Source: Phascolarctos cinereus (Eukaryota > Chordata > Mammalia > Diprotodontia > Phascolarctidae). From it: a stretch of 64,000 nucleotides of DNA. A model generated the notes under the pieces. That model was given only the letters and a program-made list of their open reading frames with translations. It was not told where the DNA came from and ran no database searches. The first letter of the stretch is position 1, and every line of letters starts with the position of its first letter. The stretch covers positions 13,928,501 through 13,992,500 of the forward strand of contig NW_018343982.1 of the NCBI RefSeq assembly GCF_002099425.1, read 5' to 3'. Of this stretch, positions 1 through 10,319 are shown in pieces. The position numbers and the translations under genes are program-made.

Positions 1-244
1 GACTTCTAAATGCAAAGAACAGGGAGACTATAAAATAACTGCTCTCCAAATGTTAAACACTAATAGGTGGGATGATCATTTCTTATTCTATAAAAGTACA
101 GCTCCAAGAGTAAGGCCAGGGCTCAGGGACAGCATTAAGCCCTTTCTGATATGGGCCATCATTCTTTGACTATTGATTGCTCTTTGCTAAGAATTCCAGT
201 AATGGGTATCAGTGAAAATGAACCAACCACACCTCTGTGTCCCA

Positions 245-378
245 AAGGAAACACAGCCATGCTGAGTCACCATGACCTCACTTAACCTCTCTAGGTCTTA
301 GTTTCGTCATCTGTAAAATGAGGGGCTTGGCTCAGATGACCTTTAAAGTCCTTTCCAGTTCTAAATCTATGATCATAT
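245..378 (+). repeat. MIR3-type CORE-SINE fragment
   Basis: Shows the CORE-SINE sequence order: a CACTTAACCTCTCTAGG stretch, then GTAAAATGAGG, then the MIR3-style end with CTTTCCAGTTCTAAATC and ATGATC. Such elements are fossil tRNA-derived SINEs moved by CR1/L2-type LINE machinery. Called by eye; the 5' part is degraded. Confidence 0.65.
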
Positions 379-385
379 ATGCCAC

Positions 386-730
386 TAATTGGGGAGAGAG
401 GAGAATTTTTTGGGAGAATAAAATTTCTCATTAATATTTCAATGAGATGATGATGTTTCTACCATCACCCCTTTCAGTTTCTTATCTCCAGACTTGTTTA
501 GGAGGCAAATGCTCAAGTACTGTAAGCAGATGCATTTGTTAGGCATCTATTTGTCAGAGAGAAGGAAAGTGTTCCTACATCACTAATACCAATGGCTCTG
601 AAGGTTTCATCGTGGAACATTCAGTCACTTCTCATCAGTTTAGTTCAACTCAGCAAATATTTCCAAAATACCTACTGTGTACAGAACACTGGGCTAGATA
701 CTGAATGAGACATAAAGTTTTCATAAGATG
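386..730. other. No recognisable feature
   Basis: I see no gene, splice-flanked exon or clear repeat here. From 650 to 690 there is a weak resemblance to the reverse of an L2/MIR tail (CCTACTGTGTACAGAACACT), too short to be sure. Confidence 0.4.
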
Positions 731-734
731 TAGT

Positions 735-830
735 ATCTGGTTCCATTCATTCAACAAACATTCATTATAGTCCTACTATGTACATGGCACTGGGACAACA
801 AAGAAAGGCATGAAACATTTCCTGAATACA
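735..830 (-). repeat. L2 3'-end fragment (reversed)
   Basis: CATTCATTCAACAAACATTC followed by CCTACTATGTACATGGCACT is the reverse complement of the usual L2 tail (cagtgcctggcacatagtag... ending in TGAATGAA units). The part beyond about 830 is not recognisable. Confidence 0.65.
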
Positions 831-959
831 AGGAAACTAGCATTTTTCTGGCAAAGAGGGGAACATATGGACCATATACATAAGCCATAATAGGAAATAA
901 TAAATGATGAGTGTATCCTGTAAGTACAAATAAAATGTTATATAAAATTCATAGGCAAA

Positions 960-1590
960 GAAAAAGAGGTGAGGGAAGGTATTAACTATGTTACCTTAAT
1001 TAGGAGAACAACTGTATACATGATGGAGTCCAAATGGGAACTGTACCCATTTGTAGAAAAGAAGTCTCCAACCCAAATATGAAGAACAATTTAAGACAAG
1101 TCTGAACCAGTCAAAATGCCAGATCCCTTAGAATAGTATTCATGGATTCCAACAACATTTCAAGCCCCCAAATATTCCTTGGCCAAATCAGCATAAGCCT
1201 AGTATATGTTCAGGTAGGCAGGTTTCTGAATATGGACCTGGTACAGCCATTTAAAAAATAATAATAATCCTCCAACAAAGATAATTTTTTACCCTCATCA
1301 TCATAGTCAGCCCAAGTCTCCTTTCATCAACAAGGAATAGAGGGGCTGTCTTGAAGTCACAAAACAATGCCACACCAACATCCATAAGGGCATATGCCAG
1401 TCTTAATATCAAAGCCTGTCTGCTATGCTCCTGTTCACCTTCTTAGAGAAAAGGAATGCATACTTTGAAGTCTATTACCATTTTAAGGATTAAAGAAATC
1501 TTGAGTTTTCCTTCTTCTGTGTGATTTGCCACAATTTCCAACTCTCAATGAGAGAGAAATCTCAATTAAGCAGCATTTATAAAGGATTTT
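960..1590. other. Unassigned intergenic or intronic DNA
   Basis: About 600 bases of AT-rich sequence with no recognised repeat family and no supported exon. It lies directly upstream of an L1 tail and could hide a diverged L1 segment. Confidence 0.4.
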
Positions 1591-1599
1591 TACAATCTT

Positions 1600-1997
1600 C
1601 CTCTACTCACTGGGAGAACATTGTACACAGTAACACCAATATTGTAAGGATGATGAATTGTAAAGCAATTAGCTACTCTGATTGAGACAATGATCCGAGA
1701 CAGGTCCTAAGGACCCATTACGAAAAATGCTACCCACCTTCAGAGAGAGAAGTGATGATCTTTGAGCACAGATTGAAGCATACATTTTTGCTTTCTTTAT
1801 TGTGTGTGTGTATGTGTGCATGTATGTGTGTTTTCCTTTGCAACTTGGCTAGTGTGGAAACATGCTTTGTATGACTTCACATATATAATAGTGCTTGCCT
1901 TCTCAGTGGGAGGGGGAGGGCAGGAAGGAGGGAGAGAATTTGGAACTCAAACTTTTTTTTTAAATGAGTTTTAAAATTTTTTTACATGTTATTTGGA

Positions 1998-1998
<1 letters not shown>
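1600..1998 (+). repeat. L1 3' untranslated region, marsupial type
   Basis: Contains GGGAGAACATTGTACACAGT, a short spaced copy of AAAATGCTACCCACCTTCAGAG, then GATTGAAGCATACAT, GCTAGTGTGGAAACATG, a G-rich run at 1908-1938 and AATTTGGAACTCAAA. This order is the 3' end of marsupial L1 elements. It is a truncated dead copy with no open ORF2, and it runs into a (TA)n repeat. Confidence 0.8.

Positions 1999-2046
<48 letters not shown>
1999..2046. repeat. (TA)n microsatellite
   Basis: About 24 nearly uninterrupted TA units following the L1 tail, a position where tail-derived simple repeats commonly grow. Confidence 0.95.
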
Positions 2047-2048
<2 letters not shown>

Positions 2049-2379
2049 CCAAACAAATCTTCTTCCCCTCCTAAATCCTTGTCTCATTATTAATGTTGGG
2101 AAAATACCTAAAACCTGATGTCAAATTTCACCCTGTGACCTTTTGTTCTAGATGAGCACTTGTTCTCATCCTGCCTAAAAGCAGACAGAATATGTTCTTG
2201 TACAAGGCCACAGGTTTCTAGCTATGAAAGCTTTCATTTTAATCACTTTGGGCCAAGCTCAGAATACTTAGTTATGGGTAACCGTTGGATGAAAAGCAAA
2301 TCTGACCTACACCATCAGTGAGTTGAAGTCTCTTAATAAAACACTGCAGCTGTAGTGGGACAATTTTGGAAATGAGTCA

Positions 2380-2745
2380 TTGCCCCTCCCCATCCCATCC
2401 CCCCATGCCTGGAATGCATTCCCTCTTTACCTGTCTCACAGGATGAATCTCTTCATTTAAGACAGAGCTCAATCACCATCTCTGCAAGAAGTCTTTCCTG
2501 ACCCCCCCTAAATACTAGTGCTCTCCCTCCCAAACTATCTTGCATTTAACTATGTTGCATATATTTATGCTGTATATGTTTAATATATATATACATATAC
2601 ACATATGTGTTTATTTTATACATACGTACATATAAAACTTATTGTTCCCATTGAAATTGATTCTTTTCTTTCTTTCTTTTTTTTTTAATTGTTTTCCTAG
2701 TACAAAGCACAGTGCCTGGTACCTAGTAGGACTTTCCGTAACAAA
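2380..2745 (+). repeat. L2 LINE 3' end
   Basis: Reads like the usual L2 3' part: CCTGGAATGCATTCCCTCTT, AAGTCTTTCCTGACCCCCCC and finally AGCACAGTGCCTGGTACCTA. It is interrupted by an AT-rich microsatellite near 2580-2640 and a T-rich run near 2670. Non-coding relic. Confidence 0.75.
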
Positions 2746-2757
2746 GAAGACTTCCCA

Positions 2758-2995
2758 GAGCCACCATCAACTTCTCACTCTTCCTCACCCCACAGAAACA
2801 ATCGGTTGCCAAGTTTGCTGATTCTACCTTCACAATATCTTTCATATCCATTCCCTGCTCTCTACTCATAGACCCACAACTTCAGTTCAGTATCTCCTCA
2901 CTCTTTGGCTGAACTGTTGTGATAGCCTCCCATATGACCTCCATGTCTCAAGCCTCTCCTCTTTCTAAGCCACCTTCCTTACAGACACTAAAGTG
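2758..2995 (+). repeat. L2 LINE fragment (older internal part)
   Basis: Matches the region of L2 just upstream of its 3' UTR: TTCTACCTTCACAATATCTT, ACCCACAACTTCAGTTCAGT, GATAGCCTCCCATATGACCT. It probably belongs to the same L2 copy that continues at 3200 after a MIR3 interruption. Confidence 0.6.
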
Positions 2996-3094
2996 ATTGG
3001 AAGCAGAGAAACCAGTTGGAAGAAGGGAAAACCAGAGAATTTGTACATGTAAGAACCCTAAAGAAAATAGAGCTATGAAGCCAATGTCCAAGGA

Positions 3095-3200
3095 TTGATA
3101 GGATCCTAGATTTGGAACTGGAAGGACCCTTAGAGTCCACTGGATCCAACCCCTTCTCTTTACAGATGAGGAAACAGAGGCCCAGAGAGGTTAAATTATT
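3095..3200 (-). repeat. MIR3 fragment
   Basis: GATCCTAGATTTGGAACTGG, then CCAACCCCTTCTCTTTACAG and GGAAACAGAGGCCCAGAGAG, is the reverse complement of the MIR3 3' end and core. It appears to interrupt an L2. Confidence 0.7.
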
Positions 3201-3592
3201 TTTCCTGAAAGTCAGTTACAAGCACGTCATTCCCTGCTCAATAAATTCCAGTGGTTCCCTATTGCCTCCAAGAGCACATACAAAATGTTCTGTTTAGCAT
3301 TCAAAGCCCTTAATAACATAGCTTCCTCCTGCCTTTCCAGTCTTCTTATAATACCTTATTGCCCAACACATATTCTTCAATTCAGTGACACTGACCTCTT
3401 GGCTGTTCTAAGAACAAAACATTCCATCTCTTGGCCCTGAGTATTCTCCCTTATGTCGGGAACACTGCCTCCTCTGCTCTGACTACTGACCTCCCTGGCT
3501 TCCTTTAAGTCCCAACTAAAATCTATCTTCTGCAGTAAGTCTTCCAAAACCCTTTTTAATTCCAGTGCCTTCCTTCTGTCAATTATTCCCTG

Positions 3593-3594
<2 letters not shown>
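3201..3594 (+). repeat. L2 LINE 3' region, first part
   Basis: Contains CATTCCCTGCTCAATAAATT, CAAAGCCCTTAATAACATAG, CCCTGGCTTCCTTTAAGTCC and CCAGTGCCTTCCTTCTGTCA, the standard order towards the L2 3' end. The copy is split by a microsatellite and a MAR1 SINE and resumes at 3918. Confidence 0.8.
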
Positions 3595-3633
<39 letters not shown>

Positions 3634-3690
3634 TATATATATATATACATACATGTAATATGTACATATACATATACATATATCTTGCTG
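3594..3690. repeat. (CA)n followed by TA/TG-rich microsatellite
   Basis: About 18 CA units (from 3596) run into TATATA and CATATACATA repeats. Translated, this gives the meaningless CVCVCV and YMYMYM stretches of a spurious 107-codon frame on the minus strand. Confidence 0.95.
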
Positions 3691-3694
3691 TAGA

Positions 3695-3915
3695 GGGCAA
3701 CTAGCAGATAGTGTCCAGACTCACAGTCAGGAAGACCCATCTTCTTGAATTTAAATCTGTGTGGCACTGGGCAAATCACCTAACCCTGTTTGCCTCAGTT
3801 TCCTCAACTGTAAAATGAGCTAGAGAAGGAAATGGCAAACCATTCCAGTATCTCTGTCAAGAAAATTCCAAATGGGGTCACAAAAAGTTAGACATGACTG
3901 AAAATGACTGAACAT
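3695..3915 (+). repeat. MAR1 SINE inside L2
   Basis: Has the CORE-SINE middle (CCTCAGTTTCCTCAACTGTA) and the BovB-like 3' half (GGAAATGGCAAACCATTCCA, then CAAATGGGGTCACAAA and GACATGACTGAAAA). The L2 3' end resumes immediately after it, so this SINE landed in an already present L2. Confidence 0.85.
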
Positions 3916-3917
3916 AT

Positions 3918-4078
3918 TGTTTGCTGTGTATGCATTTTTTTGTATGTTGTCTACTCCATTAGATTGTTAGTTCTTTGAGGACAGCGGCTATCTTTTGCCT
4001 CTTTCTGTATTCCTGGTGCTTAGCAAAGTGCTGGACACATAGTAGGTGTTTAATAAATGTTTACTGATAAATTGACTG
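3918..4078 (+). repeat. L2 LINE 3' terminus, second part
   Basis: TGTATGTTGTCTACTCCATT, TAGTTCTTTGAGGACAGCGG, then GCTGGACACATAGTAGGTGT and TAATAAATGTTTACTGATAA form the classic L2 end. It continues the copy interrupted at 3594. Confidence 0.85.
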
Positions 4079-4384
4079 GCTTATGGTTACACACCTAGTA
4101 TCACAAGGGTTAACTTGCCTTGTCAGACACCTTGTGGGACACCTTTATAAAACAGGCATAAAACTACACAAGTTCTTCCTCTAGCCAATATGTTACAAAT
4201 GTTAAAGGAAATAAAGTCTGTGATAGCACTTTGAAAAAGCACAGAGTGTTATACAAACATCAGAGATTATTTTCATTGCTGTTGATGGTAGGCTGAGTTC
4301 TTTGAAAGTGCAAAGTAAATTCTGAATGTTATATTCCTGCTGTCCACATTAGGGGAGGACCTGAGAAAATAGCACTGTGATCAT

Positions 4385-4505
4385 TACCAATCATCAGTCA
4401 TTTGGTAATCACCAGCTATGTGCCAGACACTATACTAGGCAACGGGGCACAAAGATAACCCCTACTCTCAAGGACTTTGCATTCTATTAGAGGGGGCAAT
4501 ACATA
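4385..4505 (-). repeat. L2 3'-end fragment (reversed)
   Basis: AGCTATGTGCCAGACACTAT followed by CTCAAGGACTTTGCATTCTA is the reversed L2 terminus (the ...TAAGCTCCTTGAGGGCAGGG... end read backwards). Confidence 0.7.
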
Positions 4506-4570
4506 CATATTTTGGTATGTACATATATGTGCATACATAAAAACACACGGTAGGCAGGACATTAGCATTT

Positions 4571-4819
4571 GGGAGGTGCACAGTGGATAAAGCACTGGGT
4601 CTGGATTCCAGAAGACTCATCTTCCTGAGTTCAAATCAAGTCTCAGACATTTACTAGCTATGTGACCCTGGACAAGTCCCTTAGCCCTATTTGCTTCAGT
4701 TTCCTCATCTGTAAAATAAGCTAGAGAAGGAAATGGCAAACAATTCTAGTGTCTTTGTCAAGAAAACCCCAATTAGGGTCACAAAGAGTCAGATATGACT
4801 GAAAACAACTGCCCAACAA
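4571..4819 (+). repeat. MAR1 SINE, near full length
   Basis: Starts with the tRNA-like head (GGAGGTGCACAGTGGATAAA), passes through TTACTAGCTATGTGACCCTG and CTCATCTGTAAAATAAGC, and ends with the BovB-like AAATGGCAAACAATTCTAGT and GGGTCACAAAGAGTCAGA. About 245 bases, the usual MAR1 length. Confidence 0.9.
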
Positions 4820-4895
4820 TACATTCAGTTCAACTGCCTCCACCACACACGGTTGTGTGGCCAAAAGGGTGTTGACAAGGGTGTTCTGTTTGTCT

Positions 4896-5100
4896 GTCTG
4901 CCAGACCACCCTCAGTCATCTCCTCTTTCATTTGCTTCCTCACCCCAGAGAGCTGCTTGATTGCCCTGTCTGGAGGATTCTACTGCCACAGTATCTTTCC
5001 TATCCACTCCCTTCTCTCTCTTCACCTTTTGCCTGGACTATTCAATAGCCTCCTAAAGGATCCCTCCACCTCAAGGCTCTGCCTCTGCAGAATATAGTAG
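4896..5100 (+). repeat. L2 LINE fragment
   Basis: GGATTCTACTGCCACAGTAT, CTTTCCTATCCACTCCCTTC and AATAGCCTCCTAAAGGATCC match the same L2 segment seen at 2820-2950 in better shape. Dead and truncated. Confidence 0.65.
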
Positions 5101-5104
5101 GACA

Positions 5105-5275
5105 AGTGATGAACTTGGAGTCCCAGGACCTCAGTTTGAATCTCATCTCTACCACTTACCACCCATGTGACCTTGTACAAGTCATTTAACTTCTTGGCAG
5201 ATCAGTTTCCTCATAAAAGAGAGGACTGGACTGGAAAACTTCTAAAGTCCCTTCTGGTTGTTGATCTACAACTTA
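5105..5275 (+). repeat. MIR3-type SINE
   Basis: CTACCACTTACCACCCATGT, AGTCATTTAACTTCTTGGCA, then a short TTCTAAAGTCCCTTCTGG MIR3 end. Confidence 0.7.
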
Positions 5276-5279
5276 AAGG

Positions 5280-5530
5280 GAAGGGAATAAGCATCTATAT
5301 TGTGCCTACAGTATGCCAGGCACTGTGCTAAGATTATCTCATTTTATCCTCATAACAACCCTGGGATATAGAGGTTGTTAGTATCCTCAATTTACAACTA
5401 AGAAAACTGAGACAAACAGAATCAAGTAACTTGCCCAGGGTCACATATAAAGTATCTGAGGCCAAATTTTAATTCAGGTCCTTCTGACTCCAAGTCCAGC
5501 ACTCTTATCTATTGAACCATGAGTTGCCTT
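5280..5530 (-). repeat. MIR SINE
   Basis: The reverse complement of a MIR: ATGCCAGGCACTGTGCTAAG, CTCATAACAACCCTGGGATA, AGAAAACTGAGACAAACAGA, TTGCCCAGGGTCACATATAA, CTCCAAGTCCAGCACTCTTA. Nearly complete. Confidence 0.8.
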
Positions 5531-5539
5531 TGTCTTAAG

Positions 5540-5815
5540 TCACTTTCCTGCTCAATAAACTTCAATAGCTCTTTATTATCTCCAGGACTGAATCCAAACT
5601 CCTCTGTTTGACATTTAAATACCTTTGGAACCTGGCTCCAACCTCACTTTCCAGCCTTCTTCTGTTTCTGTTCACACACTCTTTGGTCCAATCAAACTAT
5701 ATTCTTGCCATCCCTTGTACATGATATTTGATCTCTCATGATTATACCTTTGCAAAGGCTGCTCCCCATTACTGAAATGTTATCTGTCCTCACCTCTGCA
5801 TCTTGAAAAAGTCTT
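5540..5815 (+). repeat. L2 LINE 3' region
   Basis: TTTCCTGCTCAATAAACTTC, CAAACTCCTCTGTTTGACAT and AACCTGGCTCCAACCTCACT, then CTCCCCATTACTGAAATGTT. L2 non-coding tail without its terminal repeat. Confidence 0.75.
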
Positions 5816-6010
5816 TAAAAGTCATTTAATCCAAGCCCCTACCTAATGTTGGAATCCCCTCCACAATCCTATCTAGTCTCTGCTTGAACACTTCCAGTGA
5901 TGGAAGCCCTCTTGGTCAAAGTACATCCCATCCTGCTATAGAAAAGTCCTGATTTTTGTTAAGTTCTTTTTTATCTTGATCTGAAATAAGCCCACTCTCT
6001 TCTGTACTCA
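5815..6010 (-). repeat. L3/CR1-like LINE 3' end (reversed)
   Basis: TAGTCTCTGCTTGAACACTT, CCAGTGATGGAAGCCCTC and CCCATCCTGCTATAGAAAAG followed by an AAGTTCTTTTTTATC segment is the reverse of the L3 3' region (compare 7400-7700 in forward orientation). Confidence 0.65.
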
Positions 6011-7190
6011 AAAGGAAATGTTAATTATGCTCCTTGTAACACACTGGGCCTAACTCGGGCTGGTACCCTGGTAGTTTAGGTCCCAAACTGGAACAAAATG
6101 AGACATTTGTAATCCATCTCATAGTTAACAAAAGGAGTTTAGTTAGCCAAAGCAGGGGAAGGATGCTCAGCACAGGGAAGAGATGTTCACTCAAGATTAA
6201 GCAGTTTCTCAGTTTTGTTCATTCTGTTGGTCTCAGGCTGAAATCTCAGGGTGGGACTCCAGCTTCCTCAACTATTTTGTATGCACATAACCCAGAAACT
6301 ATATGAATACCCCAAGCCTTATTCCCCTGAGCTGATCAACTCTGAGAGACAAGGTTAATACTTTTTAAGAAAAAAAAAGACTAGTTTAACTTTCAAGGAA
6401 TGGGGATGAGTATAGGAACAAGAGTAGTTTAAAATATTTCTTCCACCCATACCCCTCCAAGCCTACAAAGGACACAATTTTCTTGTTTGAAAGTCATCAC
6501 TTCTTAAATCCATGGAAAATAAATCTGACTAATGCTCTGAAAACTGGGGCACCTTCAGCAAAAGCTATGGCTCTTTACCAAAACAAACATCAGTGGCCTC
6601 ATCAATGGCCAAGGGTCAGCAAATGCATTTACTCTGAAACTTGGTTTCCTGAATTTTCTAAATTGAAAATAAAATTTCCTTTGGTCAGGAACTCGGCATA
6701 CCAAGCCTTTCATGAAAAAAAAATCTTGGCGATGGAAAACTTCAAAGTAAACTCTCGGCAGTAGAATGAAGTTTGAAAGTTTGTATCCTGCCTTGACTTA
6801 TTTTATGTGATGCTCTGGTAATTCCAGGACATTTTTTTTTTCAAAGGAAAGGAAATTTGGAAGCCATGAGATTTTCCTAGGAACTCTTCTGATGTTTAAT
6901 TTTATGTTTATTTGGAGTTAACACTCATTCTATCTAACCTGGTTTTGTAAATTAAGAACCTTTATAGAAAAAAAGTACAAAATCAGCAGAATTGTTTTCT
7001 TCTAATAGTAAGAGATTCCACACTTATCCTGGGCTCTGTAGCAAAACTATTTCAATAATTCTTAACTTTTATTATGAATATTCTGTTCATGCTTCTTTAT
7101 TAACAGCACAACCAGTGGTATTAAGGACAAGGTCAAAGGGTCAATCTTGGTGCAGGCCAGTTAGCTTCACAAAGAGAAAAATACATTATG
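6010..7190. other. No assigned feature, 1.2 kb
   Basis: Mixed-composition DNA with no recognised repeat and no exon I can support. Frames of 93 and 79 codons begin at 6483 and 6992, but they have no domain, no biased composition and no splice context, so I treat them as chance. Confidence 0.4.
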
Positions 7191-7745
7191 TCACCAACAC
7201 ATGCCATCTGTTAAGAGGGAGATGGTGGTGAATTTGGATGGATGGCTTTTATGTATCTCATGCCTGCTTCCAGAAAAGTTCAAAACAAACAGAAGATCCA
7301 AGTAAGGTACAGAAGAGGCAACAAGACTGTGAGTGAACTGGAAACCAGGCAATTTGGGGAACCGTTTGATGGAACTGGGGACGTTTATCCTAGGGAACAG
7401 AAGATTTGGAGGAGGCCATGGCAGAGAGATCTCCTAGCATTTGAAGGATGTCACAGCCAATAAAATAAACCTGTTTTTCTTGGCCTCAAAGGGTAGAAAT
7501 AAGAACAATAGATAGAAAGCCAGATGATGGCATGGAAGCCCATCCAAAGAATTCCTAAGTGGGATTAGGTGCCTTGGTAGGTAGTGAGGTTCCCATCAAT
7601 GAAGATTTTCAGGCAGAGACTAGGTGACCAATGTTATCTGGAATGACACAGAAGGGCTCTCTTCTCAGCCATGAGTAGGATAACCCCCTATATTATTCCT
7701 GAGGACCCTTCCAGCACTGAGAGACTACAATACTAAAAGCCAAGG
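7190..7745 (+). repeat. L3/CR1-like LINE 3' end
   Basis: The L3 3' part in order: GCAACAAGACTGTGAGTGAA, GAGAGATCTCCTAGCATTTG, AAACCTGTTTTTCTTGGCCT, CCCATCAATGAAGATTTTCA, GGCAGAGACTAGGTGACCAA, and finally ACCCTTCCAGCACTGAGAGA. No intact coding sequence remains. Confidence 0.75.
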
Positions 7746-7954
7746 GCAATTTGGAGGGGAGGGTACCATTCTACCTCCTATGTGGTGTCTGCCTGATCTT
7801 GAAAAATTTGTTAGTGCATTTGTTAGTGCAGGCCCTTGGTGCATAAATCTTTAAAATGACCCTGGATACAATGCTTTCCAAATAGGAAAAAAAAATGGGT
7901 TTTAGTAACTGATTGGCAATTCACAGTAAACAAGCAAATCCCTAGAACTAAATA

Positions 7955-7993
7955 ATATTCAAACTGGAAAGAACCTTAGGAATCATCTAATCT
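7955..7993 (-). repeat. MIR3, left piece split by a hAT element
   Basis: AACTGGAAAGAACCTTAGGA followed by ATCATCTAATC is the reversed MIR3 end. The expected continuation is found at 8209 on the far side of a hAT insertion. Confidence 0.7.
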
Positions 7994-8208
7994 AGAGTTT
8001 GGTAAACTATAGCCCACAGGACAAATCTGGCCCACTGACTTTTTTTTTAATATGTCCTGTGAGCTGACAATGGTTTTACCTTTTCAAATAATTTGAATAT
8101 TTTAAATGGTTTTATTTCAAAAGGTAAAAATCATTCTTAGATTGAAGGCTGTACAAAAACAAGAAGTAGACCAGATTTGGCCTATTGTCCATAAAGGGCT
8201 AAATCCTG
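7994..8208. mobile_element. hAT-type MITE inserted in MIR3
   Basis: Begins AGAGTTTGGTAAACTATAGC and CCACAGGACAAATCTGGCCC and ends AAAGGGCTAAATCCTG, the degraded ends of a hAT-superfamily non-autonomous element. The interior holds a loose inverted repeat around 8075-8130. It has no transposase. A clean 8-bp target duplication is no longer visible. Confidence 0.65.
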
Positions 8209-8362
8209 ATAATACAACCACTTTATTTTACAGGGGGAGGCTGAGGACCCAAAATGACAAGTAGTTTTCCCAAAAATACACGGCTAGTTGGTGGTATACT
8301 CGGCCAAGCTAAGGCTAGAATCCAGGTGTCCTAATCCCCAGATGACTATTCTTTTTACAATA
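8209..8362 (-). repeat. MIR3, right piece
   Basis: CTTTATTTTACAGGGGGAGG, GCTGAGGACCCAAAATGACA, AGGCTAGAATCCAGGTGTCC and CCCCAGATGACTATTC: the reversed SINE core and head, continuing the piece that ends at 7993. Confidence 0.7.
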
Positions 8363-8644
8363 TCTGTTAAAAGGTACTTCTGGAAATTTTGGTTTTTTGT
8401 GTGGGGTGGAGGTAAGGGTAAAGACCACACACATGTGTCTCGCTATCACATTTACTTTAAATAATAGAATCATTTTCAATAGATCTTCAAGAAAATGTTG
8501 GCACCTCCACGTACCTAAGCAGCCACAGCTAAATAACTTGGTTTCCCCTCAAGGAGGAAGCCTGCCCCTGCCAATTCAGAAACTCCTCATAGCAGCTCTC
8601 TGCTATAGCCTACCTAGAGGTAAAGTACAATGGTGAAGCCAGCC

Positions 8645-8860
8645 ATGGGTCACAGAGATCACAGGATCACAGATACAGAGCAGATAGGGGCCTCAGAGAC
8701 CATCCAGTTCAAGCCCCTCAATTTACATGAGGTGCCTGAGTTACAGAGAAGGATAGTGACTTGTCCAAGATGACATAGGTAATACATGACAGAGGCGGTA
8801 TTTGAATTTGGATATTCCAATGCCAAAGCCAAGATGTTTTCCATTGCCTCTCTCGCTCTA
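8645..8860 (-). repeat. MIR3 SINE
   Basis: GGATCACAGATACAGAGCAG, CCAGTTCAAGCCCCTCAATT, GTTACAGAGAAGGATAGTGA and TTGTCCAAGATGACATAGGT in the reversed order of a MIR3, ending with TTTTCCATTGCCTC. Confidence 0.75.
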
Positions 8861-8864
8861 AGTA

Positions 8865-9325
8865 CAATGGACTTCCAAACATCTACACATTTAGAAACAT
8901 CAGGATGTTTGGCATCATGTCAGTAAGATATCTAGTCTGCTGATGAGACTTTTAACAGTAGATGGGCTAATTCTATATTGCCATACCTCACCCTGGTGTC
9001 ATGGTTACTGTTGAAGGCAGGGCAGCTTAATGTCAGAAAAATTGAATTAGTATTTGTTGCTGTCTGCAGATTTTTCCCTGCACGTAAGCATTTTCTCAGC
9101 ACATCCTAATAAATTCCATAAGAAAATGGCTTATAATTTCACAACCATAAATAATGGCTCTCAGTCTAGAATAGTAGCCATTAACATTTTAATATTTTAT
9201 CTGTTCCTTTTTATATTCTGGATTCAGACTGGACTGTCTGATTTGCACTCCTTGCAACAAGGTGTGAACCTGAGAAATTACTACTTCCAAAGGAAGCAGT
9301 ACATTCAGACATGCCAAAATTATTC
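8865..9325. other. No assigned feature
   Basis: AT-rich DNA with no recognised repeat. A 101-codon frame at 9054-9359 has a hydrophobic run (FYLFLFIFW) but no signal, domain or splice sites, and its end runs into an L2 repeat. I consider it chance. Confidence 0.4.
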
Positions 9326-9480
9326 ATTTATTCGTCAATCATTGATTAAGCCCCTATAGTAGGTAATCATTTATTAAGCCCCTATAGTAGGTAAGTCATT
9401 GTGTTAGGTGCTCAGGCTACAAAGACAAAACCAAAAATAATTCAGACCTCAAGGAGCTTACATTCTAATGTAGGGAGTTC
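9326..9480 (-). repeat. L2 3' end (reversed) with local tandem duplication
   Basis: TTATTCATTTATTCGTCAAT opens the reversed L2 tail and CTCAAGGAGCTTACATTCTA closes it. The segment ATTAAGCCCCTATAGTAGGT occurs twice in succession, at 9343-9362 and 9373-9392, a 30-bp tandem duplication inside the repeat. Confidence 0.8.
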
Positions 9481-9639
9481 TCAATTACTATAGAGTCCTT
9501 ATCTTTTTCTTCTCCCCCCACCCCAAACATAATCAAGTCAATTCTACCATTGCTCCTAAATGGAGTGTGCCAATCTACTCTCCTTTCTCACCATCCGTTT
9601 AACTTTCCAGAGGGCTTCACCCTGGCCACCATTATCTAC

Positions 9640-9770
9640 ACACGTTGTTTCGCCCTTAGAATGTAAGCTCCTGGAGGGTAGGGCTAGTTTTGGCTTTTGT
9701 ATTTGTATCTTCAACACAGCACAGTGCTTGGTACATAGTAACTGCTTAATAAATACTTTTTCCTTCGTTC
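9640..9770 (+). repeat. L2 3' terminus
   Basis: AGAATGTAAGCTCCTGGAGG, GCACAGTGCTTGGTACATAG, CTGCTTAATAAATACTTTTT: the canonical L2 end. Confidence 0.8.
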
Positions 9771-9794
9771 ACGGGGGTAGGAGGAATACAACCT

Positions 9795-9985
9795 TGGATC
9801 ATAGGATCATAGGGATAGCAGTAGAAGGGATCTTAGAGGCCATCCCTTCTTCTTACAGATGGATATGGAGACCCCAAAAGGAAAGTAACTCACCCAAGTC
9901 ACAGGCAATGAGCAGCAGAAGCAGAATCTGGGCCTGTGCCCTCTGATCCCAAATACAGTATTCCTTCCACTGTACAACTCTACTT
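9795..9985 (-). repeat. MIR3 SINE
   Basis: GGATCATAGGATCATAGGGA, GGGATCTTAGAGGCCATCCC, AACTCACCCAAGTCACAGGC, CTTCCACTGTACAACTC: reversed MIR3, fairly complete. Confidence 0.8.
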
Positions 9986-10034
9986 CTGGCATAATATACA
10001 TCGACAGAGAAATAAACATACGATCATTTGAGGA

Positions 10035-10190
10035 GGCGAAGGGCATCTACAATTCACTTGCTACCTGCATAACCTTGGGCAAATCACTTAACTTCTTTAG
10101 ACCTCAGTTTCCTCATCTATAAAGGGAGAGAGCTAAGACTAGCTAACTTCTAAGGTTCCTTTCAGCTCTAAATCTATGATCTTAGAACCT
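10035..10190 (+). repeat. MIR3 SINE
   Basis: GGGCAAATCACTTAACTTCT, CTCAGTTTCCTCATCTATAA, TTCCTTTCAGCTCTAAATCT and ATGATC: core and 3' end of MIR3. Confidence 0.8.
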
Positions 10191-10319
10191 GGGAGGACTG
10201 AGGGAGGGAAGTATAGTAAAAGCTTAACATAGATATGGCTTCTGAGCTTTGAAGGAAAGTAACAATTCTGAGAAATGGGAGTGGAGAGAAGTATTCCAAA
10301 GATGGGAGACAAGGCTAGG

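Noticed and set aside
3377-3700. 107-codon minus-strand frame
   Set aside because: Consists of (CA)n/(TA)n translation (CVCVCV, YMYMYM) plus L2 3' UTR.
9054-9359. 101-codon frame with a hydrophobic stretch
   Set aside because: No signal peptide context or homology; its last part is the reversed L2 tail.
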